DNA of 5,349 nucleotides from Corallococcus sp. (GTDB lineage: Bacteria; Bacillota; Clostridia; Christensenellales; CAG-314): positions 1 to 5,349 of the forward strand of contig JAMPHX010000084.1 of NCBI GenBank assembly GCA_023663205.1, in the 5' to 3' direction. Shown here piece after piece: positions 1 through 4,483 of the stretch. Positions within the stretch are counted from its first letter, which is position 1, and every line of letters begins with the position of its first letter. The translations under genes and the position numbers were made by a program. The notes beneath the pieces were generated by a model. That model saw only the letters and a program-made list of their open reading frames with translations. It did not search any database and was not told the origin of the DNA.

Positions 1-351
1 CTATATTTTTTCATACAGCAATAATAATTTTGCTATGTATTTGCGCAAGCGTCAGACTTTGGGATTTACGTAACCTAAAATGTTCTTTTTGCCGCATTTC
101 AAGTAAATTACGCGGAAACGGCATTTCCGCATTGCTGCCGCAATACATAAATTCGGTTTACAAAAACGGCGTAATAGTATATTGTATTATCAAAATCGTT
201 TTGCATTTGCCGAAAAACAGATGGCACACATTGACGCATCAATTTGTATCGGTTGTAACAAAACTTAACGCTGCGGAGATATGCTTGTTTTTCTTGGAAT
301 AAGCAGCGATTATAAGCGGTGTAGTTTGAATGCATAACATACGGAGGAAAA
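1..351. other. Gene-free leader region upstream of the phosphorylase
   Basis: No convincing gene is seen. A rightward frame is open from the left edge to position 302, but its translation is rich in Cys, Ile and Leu without domain character and it has no ribosome binding site. Two small hairpins sit side by side: a 7-bp perfect stem (GCGGAAA/TTTCCGC, 112-130) and a 5-bp stem with a four-base loop (ATTGC/GCAAT, 131-144). Neither is followed by a U-run, so they are not intrinsic terminators on either strand. A weak TATAAG box at 311-316 lies in range to drive the gene at 352 but lacks a good -35 element. The end of an upstream rightward gene may occupy bases 2-73 (short open frame ending in TAA at 71-73), which cannot be judged from so little sequence. 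Confidence 0.5.
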
Positions 352-1143
352 ATGGAAGCGCCGGTATTGGAAATTTTTGACGATGACAGTTTGATAAACA
401 AACAAACCGAACTAATGCACGACAAATCGCTTGCCGAGTTGGAAGTATTGTGTACCGAGTTAAACGTAAATACGGCGTTGTTTGTATTTATTCGTAAGGA
501 TATCGGCGAATATTTCGATTTGGGCAAAGCAAAGTTGGTGCACAGGTTCAAAAACGCCAGCAATTATAATGACTGCTACCTTTACGACAACAAATTTTTG
601 ATTGCGTTTTCCGCATTGGGCGACGCGGCTGCGGCGGCAATGATGGAGGAATTGGGGTTTGCCGGCATTACGGAGTTTTTTGCCTGCGGCAGCGCGGGGA
701 ATATCGGCGACACGGATGTTGCGCCCTTTCGTTTGGTGGAAAGGGCGATACGCGACGAAGGCACAAGTTACAAATATTTGCCGCCCGACGTTTACGCTTA
801 TCCCGACAGAGAACTGACTGAAGTTATTGCAAGATACCTTCAAGATAACGGATTTCAGTTTGGAAGAGTAACTACTTGGACGACGTCGGCGTTTTTTGCG
901 GAAACTGCAAAAGCCGTCGAAAGACGCAGACAGCAGGGAGCAACAGCCGTGGATATGGAGTGTTCGTGCTGGTGCGCCGTAGCAAAAAAACGGGGTTACA
1001 AGTTTGCCCAATTGTTGTTTTTCAGCGATGTCGTCAGTTGTAAAACCCACGAATGGCTCGAAGAACGCAAGCATCTGAGACAACAGACGGTAAAACTTAT
1101 GGTTGACTGCGTTTGCAGGTACGTAGACGGAAAACGCAAATAA
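352..1143 (+). CDS. Nucleoside phosphorylase family protein (uridine/purine phosphorylase-like, NP-I fold)
   Basis: A 263-residue cytosolic protein of the PNP/UDP phosphorylase superfamily, whose members split nucleosides with phosphate into a free base and ribose-1-phosphate for salvage. The N-terminus (PVLEIFDDDSLIN, residues 4-16) resembles the opening strand of uridine phosphorylase-like proteins. Further landmarks are ACGSAGNIG (111-119, the phosphate-side glycine loop), RAIRDEGTSYKYLPP (131-145), TTSAFFAET (177-185) and VDMECS (200-205). In this family the Glu of that last motif (E203) contacts the ribose hydroxyls. FFSDVV (223-228) supplies the Asp expected near the base. The length fits a complete enzyme. 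The start is fixed by GGAGG at 343-347, four bases before ATG. It looks monocistronic, with a terminator built into its 3' end. Substrate preference (uridine, purine, or other) cannot be read from the sequence. The family call is firm; the reaction is inferred from the family. Confidence 0.92.
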   Translation: MEAPVLEIFDDDSLINKQTELMHDKSLAELEVLCTELNVNTALFVFIRKDIGEYFDLGKAKLVHRFKNASNYNDCYLYDNKFLIAFSALGDAAAAAMMEELGFAGITEFFACGSAGNIGDTDVAPFRLVERAIRDEGTSYKYLPPDVYAYPDRELTEVIARYLQDNGFQFGRVTTWTTSAFFAETAKAVERRRQQGATAVDMECSCWCAVAKKRGYKFAQLLFFSDVVSCKTHEWLEERKHLRQQTVKLMVDCVCRYVDGKRK

Positions 1144-1166
1144 AACAGTTTGCGTTTTTGTTATAT
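1131..1166 (+). terminator. Intrinsic terminator overlapping the phosphorylase stop codon
   Basis: A perfect 10-bp stem pairs AAAACGCAAA (1131-1140) with TTTGCGTTTT (1149-1158) around an 8-base loop. The right arm runs into a T-rich tail (1155-1166). The left arm encodes the last three residues (Lys-Arg-Lys) and the TAA stop falls in the loop, so translation ends inside the terminator. The stem has only three GC pairs, so strength is uncertain, but the geometry is typical of a rho-independent terminator. Confidence 0.8.
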
Positions 1167-1177
1167 TTAGCCGTATT

Positions 1178-1222
1178 TGTTTAGTATGCCGTACAAGTAA
1201 AACACAGTCGCATAACTAAACA
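1178..1222. repeat. Inverted repeat, 12 bp with a one-base bulge
   Basis: TGTTTAGTATGC (1178-1189) pairs with GCATAACTAAACA (1210-1222), leaving one unpaired base and a 20-base loop. It lies just past the phosphorylase terminator. No T-run follows on either side, so it is not a second intrinsic terminator. It may be one arm of a structured RNA or a protein-binding palindrome. Confidence 0.6.
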
Positions 1223-1241
1223 TGCGTGGCGCGGCAAACGG
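1222..1241 (+). repeat. 20-nt GC-rich motif, copy A
   Basis: This block shares 18 of 20 bases with 1567-1586, with core GCGCGGCAAACGG identical in both. It is a GC-rich island in an AT-rich setting. In copy A the core also forms the left arm of a 7-bp hairpin (GCGGCAA 1231-1237 with TTGCCGC 1246-1252). Confidence 0.65.
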
Positions 1242-1300
1242 TTAGTTGCCGCAAATGTACTTAAACTTTATTGCGCGTTTTATTATATAACACACACGAA
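1241..1300 (+). repeat. Diverged direct repeat unit of about 60 nt, copy 1
   Basis: Aligns with 1363-1419. The shared blocks, in order, are GTTAGTTG, then ATGTA plus TTAAACTT, then CGCGTTT, then an AT-rich ATATA block, then CACGAA. Over the first 38 positions I count 29 identities without gaps; the last third needs small gaps. The two copies start 122 bases apart. Confidence 0.55.
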
Positions 1301-1319
1301 CAAAGCAAATTCACAATAC

Positions 1320-1348
1320 TTAATAAACTGCGTGATGTGTTGTATAAT
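1320..1348 (+). promoter_or_regulatory. Possible sigma-A-like promoter inside the repeat region
   Basis: TTAATA (1320-1325), a 17-base spacer and a perfect TATAAT (1343-1348) fit a housekeeping promoter, although the -35 box matches only four of six positions. Nothing downstream looks coding before 1780, so it would drive either a non-coding transcript or a long leader for the metallophosphoesterase gene. In AT-rich DNA a chance match is quite possible. Confidence 0.3.
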
Positions 1349-1362
1349 GGTAATTAGACGTA

Positions 1363-1419
1363 GTTAGTTGTTTTTAATGTATTTAAACTTGCTTTCGCGT
1401 TTATCATATAGTACACGAA
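1363..1419 (+). repeat. Diverged direct repeat unit of about 60 nt, copy 2
   Basis: Second copy of the unit at 1241-1300, with the same order of conserved blocks from GTTAGTTG to CACGAA. The substitutions are scattered rather than clustered, which suggests old duplication or selection on short blocks only. Confidence 0.55.
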
Positions 1420-1459
1420 TACAATTTTTGAAAAGCACTCGGTTTGCAGCGTGAAACGA

Positions 1460-1531
1460 TGTAATAGCAAGTAGTGGGAAGTAATTACAAGTAGTTAAAT
1501 TTAGTTAACTGCCGTTACGTATGCTATTACA
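1460..1531. repeat. Perfect 10-bp inverted repeat enclosing the decamer array
   Basis: TGTAATAGCA (1460-1469) is the exact reverse complement of TGCTATTACA (1522-1531), with 52 bases between. Inside it lie a nested AGTTAA/TTAACT inverted pair (1493-1510) and the eight-base palindrome GTAATTAC (1481-1488). The nested pairing would allow a branched or extended hairpin if transcribed. Confidence 0.6.
1461..1510 (+). repeat. Tandem array of 10-nt units in helical phase
   Basis: Four consecutive decamers (1461, 1471, 1481, 1491) follow the pattern GTARTNNNAA, alternating GTAAT and GTAGT. The fourth ends in AT rather than AA. A fifth, weaker unit (1501-1510) keeps TAGTTAA. A 10-base period places each unit on the same face of the helix, as in tandem sites for a multimeric DNA-binding protein. 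A related pair of units sits at 1350-1369 and matches 1481-1500 at 16 of 20 positions. No binding protein can be named. Confidence 0.6.
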
Positions 1532-1566
1532 ACGCATACAAATGAAACTTTACACTAATAAATATT

Positions 1567-1586
1567 ATGCGGAGCGCGGCAAACGG
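1567..1586 (+). repeat. 20-nt GC-rich motif, copy B
   Basis: Second copy of the motif at 1222-1241, differing at two adjacent positions. Unlike copy A it is not followed by the matching TTGCCGC arm, so hairpin formation is not the conserved property. Confidence 0.6.
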
Positions 1587-1675
1587 CTGACAGTAATCGA
1601 ATGTCGTTAAACGTCATTATCTGTTGCTGATATGCTATCGGAAAATAAAAATAATAAATTAAATTTTCAAAAGTA

Positions 1676-1704
1676 TTGAATTACGGGTTTTACCGTGATA
1701 TAAT
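1676..1704 (+). promoter_or_regulatory. Strong sigma-A-type promoter for the metallophosphoesterase gene
   Basis: TTGAAT (-35, 1676-1681) and TATAAT (-10, 1699-1704) are separated by exactly 17 bases. The -10 box is extended by TGA at 1696-1698, matching the TGN extension. The spacer also holds a small inverted repeat (ACGG 1683-1686, CCGT 1693-1696) that could be a repressor site. Transcription would start near 1711, giving a leader of about 70 bases. Confidence 0.75.
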
Positions 1705-1717
1705 TATATTGATTTTC

Positions 1718-1752
1718 TTTGCAATGCGCAAAACCGTATCGCGTATTGCAAA
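1718..1752 (+). promoter_or_regulatory. 12-bp hairpin in the metallophosphoesterase leader
   Basis: TTTGCAATGCGC (1718-1729) pairs with GCGTATTGCAAA (1741-1752) through twelve pairs, one of them G-U, around an 11-base loop. It begins within about ten bases of the predicted transcription start and ends 14 bases before the ribosome binding site. There is no U-run after it, so it is not a terminator. It may stabilise the messenger's 5' end or be an operator. The left half can also fold alone (TTTGC/GCAAA, 1718-1732), which leaves room for a switch between two forms. Confidence 0.6.
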
Positions 1753-1766
1753 AGTATGCGGAAATC

Positions 1767-1772
1767 GGGGAG
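1767..1772 (+). promoter_or_regulatory. Ribosome binding site that selects the start at 1780
   Basis: GGGGAG at 1767-1772 lies seven bases before ATG 1780. The in-frame ATG at 1756 has no such site: it sits three bases after the leader hairpin and would place this site inside the coding sequence. The shorter start is therefore preferred. Confidence 0.8.
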
Positions 1773-1779
1773 AATACTT

Positions 1780-3498
1780 ATGCTCAAATGGTTACGTAAA
1801 AATTTGTTTGCGGTGCTTGCCGCATTTTACAGCCTTGTAGTCGCGCTGTTTTGGCTTGCATTGCGCGTCAATTGGAGCGGAATGTCCAAAGCGTTCGGCG
1901 CCGACAAAAACCAATCGTTTTTTATAATGCAAACGCCGCTTATAATATGCGTGCTGCTGTGGCTTGCTTTTGCATTTTCGCTTGTTGCGCTGTTTTTGTG
2001 GGGAGGCAAAAAGAAATGGCCGTTTATCACTTCCGTTTCGATAAGCGGCGTGTTTACAATTGCAATCATCGTAGTAATAGCAATGGGCGCAATCGATTAC
2101 ATGAACTTTATTTTGCCGGACTTCTTCCTGTGGCTTGCAGTATCGCTGCTTATAATAGCATTTGCATTGCTGCTGTTTTTCCCTCCCACAAAGAACACAA
2201 AGTTGTGCATAGGCATAAAGGGAGGCTTTATTGCCGTAATAGTGCTTATGACGGTGCTTATCGGCTTTGACGTAAAGGTCAATTTCTTTACATACGACTC
2301 GGTTGTGTACGCAGTCGAGGACAAATATCAAATAGTGTTTTCCACAAACGACCAATCGATTGCTTGGGTGGAAATCGGCGACGACAAGTATTACGATTTG
2401 TACGCCGGCAGTATGAAATCCAAAGATTTGGTTCACAAAATAGAAGTTCCGCAATCTGCGCTCGATAATGCCAAAAGTTACAAAATATGCGCGCAGAGTA
2501 TGCTGTACCGCGGACCGTTCGGCGGTTACAAGGGCGGCGTGATAGAAAAAACTCACACCTTCCGTCCGATAGATATGAGCGACGGGTTCAAGTATTACAC
2601 GGTAAGCGACGTTCATATGGCATTTAGGGGTGCGGTTTCGGCGGCAAGTTATCATTCCGATATGGATGTGTTTGTTATGTTAGGCGATTTGTATTCGATG
2701 ATAGACACCGAGGACGAAGCGCAATTTGCCAACAAACTTGCCGGTGCGGTTACAAAGGGCGAGTATCCCGTAATTTACGGCAGAGGCAACCACGAAATAA
2801 AAGGTCAGTACGCCGAAGATTTGCACAAATACGTCGGCAGCAAAAACGGCAATTTCTACTATACCGTCACTCTAGGTAACAAAGACTTTTACGGAATAAT
2901 GCTGGATTTGGGCGAGGACCACGACGACGATTGGTGGGAGTATTACGATACGGCGCAGTTCGATTTGTACCGCGACGAACAAACTCAATTGCTGACGGAT
3001 ATCAAAGACAACAATCTTGCCGACGGCTACAAGTACAAACTTGCAATGTGCCACATACCCGTACCGTACGTAAACGGCAGACACAATCACGAACCGTACA
3101 AAAAGGAATGGACGACGCTGCTTAACGAAATAGGCGTAGATATGTTTGTGTCGGGACACCAACACGACCTGATACCGTTTGTTCCCAACACGGTTACTCC
3201 CTTTGAAAAGCCTATATACAACCCCGATTACAGCGGAAAAGAAAACAAAAAGTTCGGCGGTTATCTGACCGACTTCAACTTTCCGGGATTTATCGTAAGC
3301 CGCAGAAGCAACGCGCAATTGGGCGATACGCAAAGAATAGGTACAAGTCAGTTTACGGGACTTATTACCGAAGTAAACTTTACCACGGGCAAACAAACGT
3401 CGTCTTATACTAACAGCGCGGGCGAAACGGTAAAAGTATTCAATCCGTTTGTCAACGACGGCGCGCATACAGAGTTTACATACGACCTGATACGGTAA
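1780..3498 (+). CDS. Membrane-anchored metallophosphoesterase with five N-terminal transmembrane segments
   Basis: A 572-residue protein from ATG 1780. Five hydrophobic segments lie near residues 8-28, 50-74, 82-105, 114-135 and 148-164. Lys/Arg-rich ends (KWLRK, GGKKK, KNTKLCIGIK) put the N-terminus inside and the C-terminal domain outside. Residues about 170-265 look like the beta-sandwich (purple-acid-phosphatase or fibronectin-III-like) preceding such catalytic domains. The calcineurin-like domain carries the whole metal-binding set: DVH (D277, H279), GD (D303), GRGNHE (N337, H338), H425 in MCHIP, and GHQH (H460, H462). An acidic stretch near 378-390 (LGEDHDDDWWEYYD) recalls related clostridial phosphoesterases. 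It should hydrolyse a phosphomonoester or phosphodiester at the cell surface with a two-metal centre; the substrate is unknown. It has its own promoter and no evident operon partner. The long 3' untranslated stretch ends at the terminator near 3876. Confidence 0.88.
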   Translation: MLKWLRKNLFAVLAAFYSLVVALFWLALRVNWSGMSKAFGADKNQSFFIMQTPLIICVLLWLAFAFSLVALFLWGGKKKWPFITSVSISGVFTIAIIVVIAMGAIDYMNFILPDFFLWLAVSLLIIAFALLLFFPPTKNTKLCIGIKGGFIAVIVLMTVLIGFDVKVNFFTYDSVVYAVEDKYQIVFSTNDQSIAWVEIGDDKYYDLYAGSMKSKDLVHKIEVPQSALDNAKSYKICAQSMLYRGPFGGYKGGVIEKTHTFRPIDMSDGFKYYTVSDVHMAFRGAVSAASYHSDMDVFVMLGDLYSMIDTEDEAQFANKLAGAVTKGEYPVIYGRGNHEIKGQYAEDLHKYVGSKNGNFYYTVTLGNKDFYGIMLDLGEDHDDDWWEYYDTAQFDLYRDEQTQLLTDIKDNNLADGYKYKLAMCHIPVPYVNGRHNHEPYKKEWTTLLNEIGVDMFVSGHQHDLIPFVPNTVTPFEKPIYNPDYSGKENKKFGGYLTDFNFPGFIVSRRSNAQLGDTQRIGTSQFTGLITEVNFTTGKQTSSYTNSAGETVKVFNPFVNDGAHTEFTYDLIR

Positions 3499-3556
3499 GT
3501 ATACGCCAAGTAATTTGACTGCCCGTTTGCGGCAATTCGGTATGTTTGCGCTTTGA

Positions 3557-3724
3557 ATAAGATTTTGCGGCGGCAGGTTGGGCTTTGACAGTCGCGGTTT
3601 GGCGGAGGAACTCAGACCCGATAACATCCTTCCATACGCTTACGACAAACGCGCGCACAAAATGGTTGCCGAAAAGGTCAAGCAGGCGGCAATATCTGCC
3701 CGAGGAGTATTGCTATCTCGGTAA
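3557..3724 (+). pseudogene. Gene remnant resembling the C-terminus of NAD(P)-dependent malic enzyme
   Basis: This 55-codon open stretch is bounded by TGA at 3554-3556 and TAA at 3722-3724 and has no credible start codon or ribosome binding site. Its translation contains EELRPDNILPYAYDKR followed by VAEKVKQAA. That fits the pattern I know from the end of bacterial malic enzymes: L-x-x-D-x-I-[IL]-P-x-x-[FY]-D-x-R, then VA-x-x-V-x-x-AA. Malic enzymes convert malate to pyruvate and are several hundred residues long, so at most the last tenth remains. No matching upstream part (NAD-binding fold) is visible within the window. It could be the leftover of a deleted gene or a fragment brought in by rearrangement. 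The resemblance is from memory of the family, so identity is moderate confidence; that the fragment is not an intact gene is more certain. Confidence 0.5.
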
Positions 3725-3875
3725 GGAAAAGGAATTTGCCGTAAGACGGAATAAGCGCGACAATGCGTTATACGGCAAACAGTCGATGCTACCAAATCAT
3801 TTGCCGCGTGTCGCGCCAAACGGCTTTGCTTTACGAATAATCGGGCAATGTTGCGGTTCGGGATTCAACTATGAT

Positions 3876-3911
3876 AAAAAGAGCAAAGGGAGAAATCCTT
3901 TGCTCTTTTTT
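3876..3911. terminator. Bidirectional intrinsic terminator between convergent units
   Basis: AAAAAGAGCAAAGG (3876-3889) pairs perfectly with CCTTTGCTCTTTTT (3897-3910), giving 14 bp around a seven-base loop. Rightward transcripts end in a run of six U; leftward transcripts end in five U. It lies 17 bases beyond the stop codon of the leftward gene at 3929-4225, and is the first good terminator after the metallophosphoesterase gene. Confidence 0.9.
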
Positions 3912-3928
3912 GTATATATCAAATCGAT

Positions 3929-4225
3929 TTAATAATTCATATTTTTTAACAATTGTTTTACGTAATCAATATTTTTGTACCGCACGTAAAGCAAATAACT
4001 TTCCAACGGCAAAGCAAATTTGGAATTAACGCCGGTACCGTACGGCATAAACACACAGTCGATATTTTCACTTTCCAAATAACTCTTAAAAATATCGCCC
4101 GATAATTTATTCACTTTTGCTACCAGACAAAAATCGTCATCCTGCACAACGCGCAACTTTTTTCGTCCGCATTTATGACACCTATCGTCTGTGCAGGCAA
4201 TGTTGCAGTTTTCGCAAAAATTCAT
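3929..4225 (-). CDS. Small zinc-ribbon protein with DUF2007-like domain
   Basis: A 98-residue, probably cytosolic protein. The N-terminus has two CxxC knuckles, C4/C7 and C16/C19, nine bases of protein apart in zinc-ribbon style, with an extra C11. From about residue 32 to 94 the sequence follows the DUF2007 ('putative prokaryotic signal transducing protein') pattern. It starts with a strand (FCLVAKV), continues with a helix picking out 'YLESENIDCVF', a glycine-containing loop (YGTGVNSKF), then a strand (YLLYVRY) and a closing helix (NIDYVKQLL). The function of that family is not established. The start is supported by GGAG (4233-4236) seven bases upstream. A good promoter lies just ahead and a terminator just after the stop, so it is a single-gene unit. 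The assignment rests on pattern likeness, not on a search. Confidence 0.75.
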   Translation of the reverse strand: MNFCENCNIACTDDRCHKCGRKKLRVVQDDDFCLVAKVNKLSGDIFKSYLESENIDCVFMPYGTGVNSKFALPLESYLLYVRYKNIDYVKQLLKNMNY

Positions 4226-4261
4226 ATGAGTTCTCCGTCAAATTGTTGTTTGTTTACTGCA

Positions 4262-4290
4262 ATTATACTGTCTGCGGATTGAAAAGTAAA
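4262..4290 (-). promoter_or_regulatory. Sigma-A-like promoter for the zinc-ribbon/DUF2007 gene
   Basis: On the minus strand, TTTACT (4285-4290) and a perfect TATAAT (4262-4267) are 17 bases apart. Transcription would start near 4255, leaving about 30 untranslated bases before ATG 4225. This shows the gene is independent of the HAD gene upstream. It also argues against a possible 75-codon leftward frame at 4222-4449 that overlaps the promoter. The rest of 4291-4483 shows only short AT-rich inverted repeats and no clear terminator for the HAD gene. Confidence 0.7.
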
Positions 4291-4483
4291 GTAAAAGCGC
4301 ACGGAATAGTTTTGGCGGCAGTGCGTTATGCGTTTCGATTGCAAAGCGATTTGCTTAAAACTTTTGTACGCTTTGCTAACCTTTGTCGGGTTTTTCGATT
4401 TTATAACAAAATTCCGATATATTGCAATTCTGTTTACGGATTTTGGCAATTTTGCAATTGACGGTATGTTTTGCCGTTTGTGG

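Larger units (their letters stand above)
1144..1755. other. 612-nt gene-free, repeat-rich intergenic region
   Basis: No reading frame here shows coding character on either strand. The region is AT-rich and dense in imperfect direct and inverted repeats, listed separately: two copies of a roughly 60-nt unit, a tandem decamer array, a 20-nt motif found twice, and several hairpins. A smaller bulged hairpin joins ACAGTAAT (1590-1597) to ATTATCTGT (1616-1624). It ends in the promoter and structured leader of the metallophosphoesterase gene. It could hold regulatory sites, an undescribed non-coding RNA, or the worn remains of a small repeat element. The sequence alone does not decide between these. 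Confidence 0.6.
3499..3928. other. 430-nt region between convergent genes: remnant plus shared terminator
   Basis: No intact gene is supported. The region holds the malic enzyme-like fragment (3557-3724) and, at its right end, the bidirectional terminator. Between them (about 3725-3875) a rightward frame gives a plausible hydrophilic stretch, starting LPEEYCYLGKEKEF near 3698, one frame away from the remnant. It has no start codon or ribosome binding site of its own and I do not recognise it. It may be further broken coding sequence. Confidence 0.5.

Noticed and set aside
221..268. Short peptide reading MAHIDASICIGCNKT, reminiscent of the first cluster of a ferredoxin
   Set aside because: Only 15 codons before a stop, no ribosome binding site, and no third or fourth cysteine of a CxxCxxCxxxCP motif in any frame after it; most likely chance.
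30..302. Rightward open frame of 90 codons, open also to the left edge
   Set aside because: No ribosome binding site, no recognisable domain, and a residue mix typical of non-coding translation.
108..563. Leftward 151-codon frame overlapping the start of the phosphorylase gene
   Set aside because: Mirror frame of a real gene with no domain character.
1461..1510. CRISPR-like array
   Set aside because: Units are only 10 nt, imperfect and contiguous, without spacers or nearby cas genes.
1144..1755. Intact insertion sequence
   Set aside because: No transposase frame and no terminal inverted repeats with target duplications bounding the region; at most a decayed non-autonomous element.
1756..1779. 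Earlier in-frame ATG for the metallophosphoesterase
   Set aside because: It abuts the leader hairpin, lacks a ribosome binding site, and the good site at 1767-1772 serves ATG 1780.
2872..3627. Leftward 251-codon frame opposite the metallophosphoesterase
   Set aside because: Antisense shadow of a gene with complete catalytic motifs; no motif or ribosome binding site of its own.
3851..3870. Possible tRNA T-arm (GGTTCGGGATTC)
   Set aside because: No acceptor stem, D-arm or anticodon arm can be placed around it.
4222..4449. Leftward 75-codon frame overlapping the zinc-ribbon gene start by ATGA
   Set aside because: It covers the promoter of that gene and shows no protein-like pattern; the overlap appears accidental.
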